A DNA stretch of 64,000 nt from Variovorax sp. GTDB taxonomy: Bacteria > Pseudomonadota > Gammaproteobacteria > Burkholderiales > Burkholderiaceae_C. The stretch is taken from NCBI GenBank assembly GCA_017744935.1, contig JAGIAI010000026.1, forward strand, positions 1 through 64,000, written 5' to 3'. Made by a program: the position numbers and the translations under genes. Shown here piece after piece: positions 54,896-63,297 of this stretch (the stretch's first letter is position 1; each line of letters opens with the position of its first letter). The notes beneath the pieces are model-generated. The model was not told where the DNA came from. It saw only the letters and a program-made list of their open reading frames with translations, and made no database searches.

Positions 54896-56528
54896 TTTCC
54901 GACGCTCCTTCTAGCTTCAACTCTAGACTAATACCAAGGGCCTTGGCAAGGCGCGGGACCTCGTAGGCCACGATTGCCTCTTCGATCTCGCGGTAGGTGT
55001 TGCGGAACCTGAGGAACCTCGGCTTGCCTGCGTTCAGCCGCCAGGCGACCGCTAGTCCGTTCTCGTCCTTGCGTAGATCGGCCGAATCGAAGATCTCTTG
55101 GTACTGCCTTGGCGAGATACCTTCGAATGGTTCGAAGTTGACCAAGTCGCTTGATGGCACCGTGGGATCTACGCTGATGGCATCTGGATGAAGCAACTTA
55201 GCTTTGCTTTTCGGATAGGGCTCAACGTACACGACCCTCTTGATCCCACTTGCGACAATGTGACGAGCGCACATGTGACAAGGGAACGTAGTGCAGAACA
55301 ACGTTGCTCCCTTGACCGACACGCCGAGGCGGGCAGCGGAGGTGAGAGCCGCCATCTCAGCATGGACACTGCGACCAAATTCAAGCAGGTTCATAACGCT
55401 GGTGCCTTTGAGAACCGACTTCTTTGACCCAGAGATCAGATCGCGCACAAGCTTGCCAGTTTTTTCATTTGCCGCCCCAGGAGAAAGCAACGCATGCTCC
55501 TTGAACCTCTCGATCAATTCCCCGAGGACTTGGACACGTTGATCGGCGCTCGCGTCGATGCCCTTCTGAAAATCTCTAGCATCACCTTTGTCCTCCGGCC
55601 AATACAGGTCTCCGCCAGCCTTCGGCACATCGTTGCATCCGACGACCACGAGGTCACCCTCGGGTCTAAAGATTGCCGCGCCAACTTGCCGGTTCAGATC
55701 TGCGGACCTAAGCGCCGCAGAGCGAGCGTGATACATGCCGTGCTCATCACGGGTGGGCGTATGAAAGACATTCCCAAACAGCAACTCGATGAATCGAGAT
55801 ACCTGGACACCGACTGTGGTCTTGTTTCTTCCATCGACAAAGAGGTCAGCTAGCGGAAAGGCATCCTTCACATCCTGGCCGAGCTTGGTGTTCTCTTCCA
55901 ACTCATCTCGTTCAACAATGGCCTCGGCCTTCGCGCGAGCGCCCTTCGACACGCCGTAGAGCGATTTGCTGATCCTCTCCGCCATCGCACCAACACGTAC
56001 ATCACGAGGCGAGTAGACCGAAATTAGAAAGAAGCCCTTTCCGTACACTTGCCGCAACGTCTGCACCTCATGAGGATGCTTGAGCGATCGCAATATGTAT
56101 GCATTCTTCTCGGAGCGTCCGCCGAATTCCTCTTTGCGTATTCGACGGATCTCTGCGACAGCAAGTAGCGCAACGGCGTCTCCCCGTCCGCTTTGCTCTC
56201 TGAGCCGGGTCCCTTCGTCCATCAAACCTAGGATTCGATCGTCCTCTGCATCCTTGCTGTGATCCGATCCAAAAAGCTGTTGAATCTGGTCGCTCAATCG
56301 GATGAGATGGGTTGCGTATTGAGCTACCTTCAATTCTTTCGTCAATACGTCGATGACCGGCTGAAGGTCGACCCCGACAGGTCCAACCAGACCGAATACA
56401 AGCTCAGGATGAGCCTTTGGTGAGAGCGGAGTTTCTGTGTCAAACGGGTGGCTCGACGCGTCTTGGCTTTTTGCCACAACCTTGCCTCTGCGGATAGATG
56501 TTGAATTTTTTTGGGGCTTCAAAGCCAT
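54864..56528 (-). CDS. Anti-phage dCTP/dCMP deaminase (AvcD/DCD type)
   Basis: A 554-residue two-domain protein. The N-terminal P-loop-like domain has GLVGPVGVD (about 44-52), lacking the usual Walker lysine, as far as I recall for this family. The C-terminal deoxycytidylate-deaminase domain has SADLNRQVGAAIF and GCNDVPKAGGDLYWPEDKGD, then the zinc motifs HAEMAAL (about 389) and TTFPCHMCARHI (about 416-427). Characterised relatives deplete deoxycytidine nucleotides to stop phage DNA synthesis. The ATG 56528 is preceded by GAGGAAAAGTG. Base use differs from the core genome. Confidence 0.85.
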   Translation of the reverse strand: MALKPQKNSTSIRRGKVVAKSQDASSHPFDTETPLSPKAHPELVFGLVGPVGVDLQPVIDVLTKELKVAQYATHLIRLSDQIQQLFGSDHSKDAEDDRILGLMDEGTRLREQSGRGDAVALLAVAEIRRIRKEEFGGRSEKNAYILRSLKHPHEVQTLRQVYGKGFFLISVYSPRDVRVGAMAERISKSLYGVSKGARAKAEAIVERDELEENTKLGQDVKDAFPLADLFVDGRNKTTVGVQVSRFIELLFGNVFHTPTRDEHGMYHARSAALRSADLNRQVGAAIFRPEGDLVVVGCNDVPKAGGDLYWPEDKGDARDFQKGIDASADQRVQVLGELIERFKEHALLSPGAANEKTGKLVRDLISGSKKSVLKGTSVMNLLEFGRSVHAEMAALTSAARLGVSVKGATLFCTTFPCHMCARHIVASGIKRVVYVEPYPKSKAKLLHPDAISVDPTVPSSDLVNFEPFEGISPRQYQEIFDSADLRKDENGLAVAWRLNAGKPRFLRFRNTYREIEEAIVAYEVPRLAKALGISLELKLEGASENDHQKTQQSR

Positions 56529-56684
56529 CACTTTTCCTCGCTCATGAGCCTCACGAGTGTGCGGCATACTTGGGGCGCAACACAACAGAGAATTCGCAGC
56601 GATGCCAACTATTGCCAAATTGCAGGACCTGTTCTGGCAGCATCGATGTGCTACCCGGTAGCGGCCTCTCGCCCAACGCGGACC

Positions 56685-57014
56685 ATGATCATCAAACGCT
56701 TCAATCCCGAGAGGGCGCTCAAACCGTGCACGTCTCTTGTCGTGGGCGCGTGGCTAATGTTGGTAGGCGCGTCGGCGACTGCGGCAGACAAGCAGCAGAT
56801 CATGGCGTCACGCTACTTGCGTACCCAGTTCTGTATTGAGCGAGCCCTCGGTCAGGGCTGGCATGAGCGCTTTCAAATACCGCTCGTGATTAACCAGTGG
56901 GGCATCAGCGAGCCGACCCAGGCGGGTCTTGAGCGCGGGCCAGATGCTTTGCGCAAGGCGCACGCGCGCTGTCGGGAAGAGAACGAAATCGCAGGAGAGC
57001 TGATTCCGCGTTGA
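56685..57014 (+). CDS. Small secreted protein of unknown function
   Basis: A 109-residue protein with a signal peptide (PCTSLVVGAWLMLVGASATA, about 14-33). The mature part ends in NEIAGELIPR and has two Cys (about 49 and 97). The ATG at 56685 is chosen over upstream codons. It is divergent from the deaminase, convergent with DUF3800. No family is recognised. Confidence 0.5.
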   Translation: MIIKRFNPERALKPCTSLVVGAWLMLVGASATAADKQQIMASRYLRTQFCIERALGQGWHERFQIPLVINQWGISEPTQAGLERGPDALRKAHARCREENEIAGELIPR

Positions 57015-57028
57015 TTCGACGGGGATGC

Positions 57029-57736
57029 TCAGCCGGAAGGCCACTCCTTGTATCGTACGGGCGACAGGCAGTTCGGGATCGACTGCACGTGCTCGATCAG
57101 TTGCTTGCGATGCCACTTTCCATGGTCTCCTGCAGCGCAGAATTGGCGCAGGTAGGTATGGAGATCGGCCAACTGCAACATACGGCTGTGGTGCGAAGCC
57201 GTGAAATGTACCGTGTCGAGGAGGTATTCAATGTCTCCGCCGTACGACCAGGGCGTACCCCACTCCTTGTAGCGTGAGAGCTTGGTGGCAAAAATGGACG
57301 CAACATTTTCGCTCTCGCGGTCGCCAATAAGCATGCCCGGCGACTTCACGTGTTTGAGATGAGTGTTGATCCTCTCAACCAAGTACATGAATGCCGTCTC
57401 TTCCACGTCGATGCCGTACTTGATCTGCTCAATGTTGATCTTGACGTAGATTCGCGCGAGCCCCTCTGCCTCACCGAATAGAGATGTGATGGACTTCATT
57501 GCGTCGAGCCGACGGTCAAGTTCCCAACCCTTGCAATGGTTGTTGCCGTTAAAGATGTCGGCCGCGTGAAACTCGGTTTCCTTTGATAGCTCTCTGGAGC
57601 CGAACACCTTTTCCGAAAGGTCGTTGACCTGCCTTTCAAGCTTCCAGATCAGGTTCGCGTCCGCCAGGATCGCGCCGAGCCAGTAGAACGGACGACCTCG
57701 GTCGTGTTTGACTTCGTCAAAGTATGCGATGAGCAT
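57029..57736 (-). CDS. DUF3800 domain protein
   Basis: A 235-residue protein with the DUF3800 marks: the N-terminal LIAYFDEVKHDRGRPFYWLG, the conserved ETEFHAADIF (about 53-62), and the C-terminal HFTASHHSRMLQLADLHTYL. The family is predicted to have an RNase H-like fold with acidic residues (D7, E8) as in nucleases, and is common on mobile elements. No activity has been shown that I can cite. Part of the island cargo. Confidence 0.8.
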   Translation of the reverse strand: MLIAYFDEVKHDRGRPFYWLGAILADANLIWKLERQVNDLSEKVFGSRELSKETEFHAADIFNGNNHCKGWELDRRLDAMKSITSLFGEAEGLARIYVKINIEQIKYGIDVEETAFMYLVERINTHLKHVKSPGMLIGDRESENVASIFATKLSRYKEWGTPWSYGGDIEYLLDTVHFTASHHSRMLQLADLHTYLRQFCAAGDHGKWHRKQLIEHVQSIPNCLSPVRYKEWPSG

Positions 57737-57848
57737 TTTCTTTCTCGTGTGGGCTGCGTGCTGTCACGCAGAACTTGGTCGGCCACGCGCTCCGGCATTG
57801 TTCTTGGCGCAGCGCCGAAGTTCACGTTGGTCAAGCGCGTACGTACCC

Positions 57849-58583
57849 CTAAAACATGGGCGAGGCGTCCAACGTTGACTGTTCAACGGGTGTGGAAAAA
57901 CCGTATTTCTCGACAACCTGCTTGACCAGTAGCGCAAACCATCCAGGGCAAGTAGGCGCGACATAGACGGCTTCAATTAGGCCGGACAAGTCCACTGGGC
58001 ACGTGATCCCTTGTGGCGCCATGGGGTCATCGATCGAGCCGCTCTTATCGCCAAACCGAGCAACGATCGCACGGACCTCTTGCTCATGACCGAAAGACAA
58101 CCGCTTGTGCAAGAACGGCCAAAAGAGGTTGCCCTCAGGAACAGAGGCCGTGTTGTAGTCAACGTACTGAACCTTGCCGACCATGGCTTCCTGAGGAAGC
58201 GATGCGTAGAGGCGGCCCACTGTCGTCTTTATGGCGACGGCCTCCCGGGTCTGGGCATAGAGCTGCCACATGCCTGCCGACTCGAATTTATTGGCGTGCC
58301 AGCAGTTGACGTACACGGCCCTTCGCATCCTCTTTCGGACATCTTCGAAAGGTGCCGAGGTCTGCCAACTTGGAGCGTCCGGCAGCGTGGAGAGGAGGCG
58401 TTTCCGAGCTTCGATGTTCGCTCTCGGAAGTGATCCCTCAAATGGGTCATCAAACAAGTCCGACCGGGGGAAGAAAAGCGATCGACTCTCAAGCATGCTG
58501 ACGAACTTTGTGAAGTCCATGTAGCGCCACAGGACAACATCAAAGTCGGGCGTGTTGAAGCATGGGTGGTAGCTGGCGGGCAT
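57849..58583 (-). CDS. DUF2971 domain protein
   Basis: A 244-residue protein of the DUF2971 family: LWRYMDFTKFVSMLESRSLF (about 18-37), FPRSDLFDDPFEGS, then YVNCWHANKFESAGMWQLYA and HKRLSFGHEQEVRAIV. The family is frequent on mobile elements and in defence regions; biochemical role unknown. ATG 58583 is the family-like start. It precedes the DUF3800 gene on the same strand with a 112-base gap. Confidence 0.8.
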   Translation of the reverse strand: MPASYHPCFNTPDFDVVLWRYMDFTKFVSMLESRSLFFPRSDLFDDPFEGSLPRANIEARKRLLSTLPDAPSWQTSAPFEDVRKRMRRAVYVNCWHANKFESAGMWQLYAQTREAVAIKTTVGRLYASLPQEAMVGKVQYVDYNTASVPEGNLFWPFLHKRLSFGHEQEVRAIVARFGDKSGSIDDPMAPQGITCPVDLSGLIEAVYVAPTCPGWFALLVKQVVEKYGFSTPVEQSTLDASPMF

Positions 58584-58878
58584 TGTGGGTTGGAGGTTGC
58601 AGTGCGCGAGCGTACCTAATGGCTCAGCGGCAGATTGTGGAGCGAAGTCATGGTTCTGATCGTTAGCCGAGGATGGAGCGCATGAGCGCTCTGCGCCATC
58701 CAACAGCCCGGAACTATCGATAGGCGCTGATATTTCGATATCTGCCGCGACAACGAGAAAAACGTCCACCCCACCCCGATTGACAAAACAAAATTCAATG
58801 CATCGCGAAGCCGGCAGTGCGGGCTAATGGACTCCGCCGAACAGATTGGCGGCTCCATCTTTGAAATGGACGACCGAC

Positions 58879-59097
58879 ATGAATCCGACCCCGACCCCCC
58901 TCCAGTCCACGTCTCGCGGCGTGCGCGCTCGGCAAGCCGCGCCCCTGCTTGGGGTCTCCTTGCCGACCTACTGGCGATACGCAAAGCGACCCGACTTTCC
59001 TGTAGCTCGCAAACTTTCCAGAGGAGTGACGATCTGGATTGAGGACGAGTTGATCGCCTGGCGCGACGCACAGCTTTCGAAAGGGGATGAGGCATGA
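58879..59097 (+). CDS. AlpA-like DNA-binding protein
   Basis: A 72-residue MerR/AlpA-type helix-turn-helix protein: VRARQAAPLLGVSLPTYWRY (about 14-33), then RPDFPVARKLSRGVTIWIED. AlpA proteins of P4-type elements act as excisionase regulators. Its stop overlaps the next start (ATGA). This is the first gene of the plus-strand backbone module. Confidence 0.8.
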   Translation: MNPTPTPLQSTSRGVRARQAAPLLGVSLPTYWRYAKRPDFPVARKLSRGVTIWIEDELIAWRDAQLSKGDEA

Positions 59098-59354
59098 ACC
59101 GGGAGCCGAAGAATCCGGAGAGCACCTCAACTGGCGCGCAGGAGCAACGCATTGTCGACGCGTTGCGGACGGGGTCGAAGACTACGGACGAGCTGCGAGC
59201 GCTGGGCTGCTACCAGTCCAGTGCTCGAATTCATGGGTTGCGTGCCAAGGGCTATGTAATCCTCACCGAACTGTTCAACGGCGTAGCGGTAGATAGCTAT
59301 TGCCACGCTCGAATGGCGCGGTACACGCTCGTCAGCGAGCCTGGGGCGCTGTGA
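59094..59354 (+). CDS. Small winged-helix-type protein
   Basis: An 86-residue protein with a predicted helix-turn-helix (EQRIVDALRTGSKTTDELRA; CYQSSARIHGLRAKGYVILT), similar to small HTH proteins found beside island replication genes. It overlaps genes on both sides (ATGA upstream, TGATG downstream). Confidence 0.7.
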   Translation: MNREPKNPESTSTGAQEQRIVDALRTGSKTTDELRALGCYQSSARIHGLRAKGYVILTELFNGVAVDSYCHARMARYTLVSEPGAL

Positions 59355-60031
59355 TGGGGAGCGACGTTAGACCTCGACACAAGTCTCTCAAGGTGCGTAG
59401 CAGCGAGAGGGACGGGACGCGGTTTGTCGCCATGCCGGACTGCGTGCTGTGCAGCCCCGCCTACATGGCGTTGAGCCACCCAGCGCGGTCGCTGCTGATG
59501 GACATCGCTCTCCAGTGCGTTCGCGACAACAACGGCCAGCTATTGGCGTCAATGGCCCATCTCCAAAAGCGAGGATGGACCAGTGCAGACACCATCACCC
59601 GCGCCAAGCGTGAACTGCTGGAGGCGGGCTTTATCTTCGAGACGGTCAAAGGGCACAGGCCGAACAAGGCGAGTTGGTACGCCGTGACCTGGCGCCGGCT
59701 TGACCGGCATCCCGACTATGACCATGGTGCAGTCGAAAGTTTCGATCGCAGCGCCTACCTCAAGACTACCGGGAAAGGCTCTCGCTCTGCACCGGCTGGC
59801 GGTGTAGACAAAAACGCAAGGCTTAAGCCGCCAGCCGGTGTAGGGGGCCCCACCATTGCACCGACGGACGGAATAGGCAGCCCTCGATCTACGCCGCCTG
59901 GCGGTGCTATCGGAGCCCTTTCCGTCGGCCCCTCTACACCGCCAGACGGAAACCATCTAGAGGTGCCATCTGCTGCCGCGCTCGTGCCAGCTCACGAGCC
60001 CACATCGCAATTGGAGGAGGTGTTGTTATGA
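59354..60031 (+). CDS. Helix-turn-helix replication-type protein
   Basis: A 225-residue protein with an N-terminal winged helix (YMALSHPARSLLMDIALQCV, about 37-56; RGWTSADTITRAKRELLEAG, about 73-92; RPNKASWYAVTWRRL) as in island and phage replication initiators. The C-terminal third is made of Pro/Gly repeats (PAGGV, PPAGV, TPPGGA, TPPDGN). The DNA of this repeat region forms inverted repeats, listed separately. It overlaps both neighbours. Confidence 0.65.
   Translation: MGSDVRPRHKSLKVRSSERDGTRFVAMPDCVLCSPAYMALSHPARSLLMDIALQCVRDNNGQLLASMAHLQKRGWTSADTITRAKRELLEAGFIFETVKGHRPNKASWYAVTWRRLDRHPDYDHGAVESFDRSAYLKTTGKGSRSAPAGGVDKNARLKPPAGVGGPTIAPTDGIGSPRSTPPGGAIGALSVGPSTPPDGNHLEVPSAAALVPAHEPTSQLEEVLL
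59791..59839 (+). repeat. Inverted repeat inside the replication-type gene
   Basis: ACCGGCTGGCGG (59791-59802) and CCGCCAGCCGGT (59828-59839) are perfect 12-base reverse complements with a 25-base gap. Related sequences CCGCCTGGCGG (59894-59904) and CCGCCAGACGG (59939-59949) follow, giving four similar sites within 160 bases. Confidence 0.75.
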
Positions 60032-60258
60032 CTGGCGCCGAATTGTTTCGCCAGATCGACGACGCTGGCTTGAACGTTCGCGCTGCTGGCGACTGTGTGG
60101 CCGCTTCGCCGGCCGCATTGCTGACGCCCGATATGCGTGCGTTGCTGATCGAGCGTAAGCCAGAGCTGTTGGCTTTCCTGCGCGAAGCCGAGCGCGCCGC
60201 TGCGGAGGTGGTCGATGCTGCAAAGCGGCGTGGCGCTTCCATGGGAGTCGGCAAATAG
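60028..60258 (+). CDS. TubC N-terminal docking-domain-like small protein
   Basis: A 76-residue protein resembling the TubC_N helical docking fold: ELFRQIDDAGLNVRAAGDCV, then LTPDMRALLIERKPELLAFL. Such small proteins are common on proteobacterial islands next to primase or replication genes, with no nonribosomal peptide context. It overlaps the replication-type gene by four bases. Confidence 0.7.
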   Translation: MTGAELFRQIDDAGLNVRAAGDCVAASPAALLTPDMRALLIERKPELLAFLREAERAAAEVVDAAKRRGASMGVGK

Positions 60259-60343
60259 ACCTATCGCTCCCCGCTTCAGGCATTGAAGCAACCGTCGCTC
60301 CACCACCGCAGCGGAAGCGGGCAACTGAAACAGGAGAACCATC

Positions 60344-60544
60344 GTGACAACTGAACGACTCGAACCTCAGGTCAAGACCGCCATCAATCGCATCGCCTAC
60401 GACATGGCTCGGCCCACAGCGACTGCAATCGCTATCCGCCTCCAGGCGCGAGCCCAGCAATTGACCGACGAAGGAATTGAACCCGTGAAGATCATCGAGA
60501 TCATCACGCAGGAGGTGGCGGAACACGCCACGCTCAAACGCTGA
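60344..60544 (+). CDS. Small hypothetical protein
   Basis: A 66-residue, helical protein (MTTERLEPQVKTAINRIAYD; DEGIEPVKIIEIITQEVAEH) starting at GTG with AGGAG ten bases upstream. No family recognised. It is the last gene of the plus-strand module. Confidence 0.65.
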   Translation: MTTERLEPQVKTAINRIAYDMARPTATAIAIRLQARAQQLTDEGIEPVKIIEIITQEVAEHATLKR

Positions 60545-60632
60545 CGACCAGCGTACAGCCCGTGCTGCCCCCAAACGTTCAATACGCAGACGTGAGCGCG
60601 GGCGCGCACGCGAGCCTGATTTTAGGGGCGAC

Positions 60633-60830
60633 CTACCGAGTGTTCGACTTCGAGGATGCTCTGATCCAAGCCAGAACCTCGTCAGCGCGCCACTTGCGAA
60701 GACGCCGGCTGAGGTTGATGGCCGGGGCAGGGAATCCTGGTCGCTTCGTGATTCGATTTGTGGCCGTGGCGCGCGTGACGCCGAGCAGCTTGGCGATGTC
60801 GGCGGTGTCGACGAGGCGTGATTGATTCAT
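60633..60830 (-). CDS. AlpA-family excisionase-like regulator
   Basis: A 65-residue protein with an AlpA helix-turn-helix: SRLVDTADIAKLLGVTRATA (about 4-23), NRITKRPGFPAPAINLSRRL, then WRADEVLAWI. It starts at ATG 60830 with AGGAGA upstream. Opposite in direction to the first AlpA-like gene and convergent with the GTG-start small gene. Probably controls excision or integrase expression. Confidence 0.8.
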   Translation of the reverse strand: MNQSRLVDTADIAKLLGVTRATATNRITKRPGFPAPAINLSRRLRKWRADEVLAWIRASSKSNTR

Positions 60831-60925
60831 CGCAGTTCTCCTGTCGTTCAGCGTCCGGATCACGTTCTACGCCAACATCGGCTCGAAGAATCGGAGAGCC
60901 TGTCTTCCGCCCTGCGGGTAGCGTG

Positions 60926-61183
60926 TCATCTACTGAAGGTGGCTGCGATGACGCCTATCGGTAGGGTCGCGGCAACCGGCCGATTTGCATGGATGTCCTC
61001 GTGCGATGGCGGCAGCGGCAGCGGCTGCATCATGGCAATGGACGGTCCCTCTTCAGCCGGGCCAACGAGCGGACCTGGCCTTCTCGACTTTGAATCGCAG
61101 GTCCCGCTATCAATCGTCAAGGGCTCGGATGGAGCCTCCGCGAAGGGCTGACGACAGCGGCCAATCGCCCTGGCCGGTGGCAC
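60926..61183 (-). CDS. Possible small protein (weak)
   Basis: An 85-residue open frame starting at GTG, five bases after the upstream frame on the same strand. It is Pro/Ser-rich with no recognisable domain. Its main support is its placement in a chain of three frames with tiny gaps. It could easily be a chance frame in high-GC DNA. Confidence 0.25.
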   Translation of the reverse strand: MPPARAIGRCRQPFAEAPSEPLTIDSGTCDSKSRRPGPLVGPAEEGPSIAMMQPLPLPPSHEDIHANRPVAATLPIGVIAATFSR

Positions 61184-61188
61184 CTAGC

Positions 61189-61440
61189 TCAGCTATCGGC
61201 GACTCGCCGGAGAACCTCGGGCAGTTCGAGGTCGCCGAGGTCGTTGTTGCGTCTGGCACGGGGCTGGCCGTCCAACGCCACGAAGCTAATCGTATGCAGG
61301 GTGTAGTCCTTGTTCCACCGAGACACCTGCCGGTAGAGCTGCCCGTCATTGGAGCGTCGCGCCCCTGGCGGCAGCGGCGGCCCTACGAAAGAGTCGGCTC
61401 TGCGCGACAACCGGGCGGCGAGCCAGCGTATTGGATGCAC
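61189..61440 (-). CDS. Possible small hypothetical protein
   Basis: An 83-residue frame with GTG start, seven bases after the stop of the 61447 gene. The middle (GQLYRQVSRWNKDYTLHTIS) looks like folded protein. No clear ribosome binding site and no family recognised. Confidence 0.4.
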   Translation of the reverse strand: MHPIRWLAARLSRRADSFVGPPLPPGARRSNDGQLYRQVSRWNKDYTLHTISFVALDGQPRARRNNDLGDLELPEVLRRVADS

Positions 61441-61446
61441 AGGGGG

Positions 61447-61857
61447 CTAGTTGTCCGCATTGTCGTTTTGCGGGCTCTGCGCCGAAGAGGAAGCCTTGGG
61501 GAAGGGCCACTTGGCGTTTGGCGGCAGCGCCGTCGCCCTGCCGATTACCATCTCCTCGTCCCCCTCCAGATTGCGTTCTTCGAACATCACAAGTGCCTGT
61601 GCCTTGCGGCGACATGGCTCTTCCTCTTGCGTCACCTCCCGGATGCTGGTGACGAACCCCATCCGGTTGCGCAATTGCGCCGGAATTTCGCCGGTCTCTA
61701 GCGACTGCTTCACGAGGCTCGTCCACTGGCTGCGAGACATCGAGTCCGGGTCCACGATTGGGCTCTCTCCGAACTTCTTGTCGAACTGATCGATCAGCTC
61801 CAGACGCTCCTTCACGCTGGGCGCCGCGTTTGCCAACAACTTCAGTCGCGTGTTCAT
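61447..61857 (-). CDS. Hypothetical island protein
   Basis: A 136-residue protein: MNTRLKLLANAAPSVKERLE, then a charged helical core (SQWTSLVKQSLETGEIPAQL) and a Ser/Asn tail. ATG 61857 is preferred to an ATG five codons earlier. It lies between integrase and the small frames on the same strand. No family recognised. Confidence 0.6.
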   Translation of the reverse strand: MNTRLKLLANAAPSVKERLELIDQFDKKFGESPIVDPDSMSRSQWTSLVKQSLETGEIPAQLRNRMGFVTSIREVTQEEEPCRRKAQALVMFEERNLEGDEEMVIGRATALPPNAKWPFPKASSSAQSPQNDNADN

Positions 61858-61921
61858 CTGCCTCGGGTGCAAGCCGCTCCAGTGGAAATTGAGGGATTAC
61901 CTGGCTGGCCTGGCTCGTGCC

Positions 61922-63145
61922 TCACGCTGCACCGCGAAGCTTGATCACGTCGGCACCAACCCTGAGCTTTTCCAAATAATCAGCCCAGCGTTGCATCATG
62001 TCTCTTCGTGCTGGGAGGTGGGCGGTGCGGTTGTAGGCCCTGCCATTCGCATCTTTCACCATGTGCGAGAGCTGGTGCTCGATGAAGTCCACGCGCTCGC
62101 CTAATACCTCGTCCATGATGGTTCTCGCCATCGCCCGGAAACCGTGAGCGGTGTGCACGTCGGCGCTGTAGCCCATTGCCCGCAATGCCGCATTGATCGT
62201 GTTTTCGCTCATGGGCCGCTCACCAGTTCGGATGCTCGGGAAAACGTAGCGGCCGTGCCCGGTGATAAGTTGAAGACCGCGCAAGACCTCCACCGCTTGG
62301 GTGGAGAGCGGCACGATGTGATCGATGCCCATCTTCATCTTCGAGCCCGGAATGCGCCATTCGGCCGCGTCCAGGTCGATCTCTGACCATTCCGCCGTCC
62401 GTAGCTCACCAGGCCGCACGAACACCAGCGGCGCGAGCTTCAGCGCGGCCACCGTCGCGGGATGGCCGCTATAGGCGTAGATCGAGCGCATCATGTCGCC
62501 AACCTTTTTTGGCTCGGTGATGGCCGGGAAGTGCTTCGCGGCTTTCGCCGCCAGGGCTTCACTCAGATCGGCGGTCACATCTCGCTCGGCCAGCCCCGAC
62601 ACAACGGCGAACCTGAACACTTGGCCGCAAAGCTGTTTCACCCGGTGAGCGGTGTCGATTGCTCCTCGGGCTTCCAGTTTGCGGACGACCCGCTCCAGGA
62701 CATCGCGCGGGCCGATGGTGGAAATCGGCATCTTCCCGATGAAAGGGAAAACATCCTTCTCTAGCCATGTCTTGACCTTGCTTTGCGTGATCGCCTGGCG
62801 CTTCGCTGCCGTTTTGGTCAACCACTGCCTGGCAACCACTTCAAAGGTGTTCGCGGCGGCATCTGCCCTGGCCTGCTTTTCTTCGCGCTTTGCCGCGCTG
62901 GGGTCGGTGCCATCGGCCAGCAGTTCGCGAGCGATCGCGCGGCGATCACGGGCCTTCGCAAGCGAGACCTCAGGGTAGGTGCCCAGCGCCAGCGTCTTGC
63001 GCTTGCCGGCAAAGGCGTAGTCCATGCGCCAATACTTGCCGGCCGCTTTCACCAGCAGGTACATGCCGGCGCCGTCCGCGTACTTGTCGCCTGCAGCCTT
63101 GCCGGTGGGTTTCACTTGTCGAACGAAGGTGTCAGTCAGTGCCAT
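61922..63145 (-). CDS. P4-type tyrosine-recombinase integrase
   Basis: A 407-residue site-specific recombinase. It has the N-terminal P4-integrase arm-binding region (DKYADGAGMYLLVKAAGKYW, about 20-39; ALGTYPEVSLAKARDRR), the core, and the catalytic set: Arg in FVRPGELRTAEW (about 258), HGFRAMART with the second Arg (about 344), HQLSH (about 363) and Tyr in NGRAYNRTAHL (about 374). It lies 175 bases from tRNA-Arg, transcribed away from it, as is usual for tRNA-targeting islands. Confidence 0.95.
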   Translation of the reverse strand: MALTDTFVRQVKPTGKAAGDKYADGAGMYLLVKAAGKYWRMDYAFAGKRKTLALGTYPEVSLAKARDRRAIARELLADGTDPSAAKREEKQARADAAANTFEVVARQWLTKTAAKRQAITQSKVKTWLEKDVFPFIGKMPISTIGPRDVLERVVRKLEARGAIDTAHRVKQLCGQVFRFAVVSGLAERDVTADLSEALAAKAAKHFPAITEPKKVGDMMRSIYAYSGHPATVAALKLAPLVFVRPGELRTAEWSEIDLDAAEWRIPGSKMKMGIDHIVPLSTQAVEVLRGLQLITGHGRYVFPSIRTGERPMSENTINAALRAMGYSADVHTAHGFRAMARTIMDEVLGERVDFIEHQLSHMVKDANGRAYNRTAHLPARRDMMQRWADYLEKLRVGADVIKLRGAA

Positions 63146-63297
63146 CGCTGCTCCGTGACGGTATCTCGTTTCCGGTACTTCCGGCATACCGTCAAAAGTA
63201 ACGGTATTTCTCTGCGATGGGATGCTACCGGCTGATATCGATTGAGGCAAAGAAAAACCCGCTACGCTGGGGAAACGTGCGGGCTTTGAGGCTTGGT

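Noticed and set aside
60822..61151. 109-codon plus-strand frame in the island
   Set aside because: It overlaps the start of the AlpA-type gene on the opposite strand, has no ribosome site and a biased composition.
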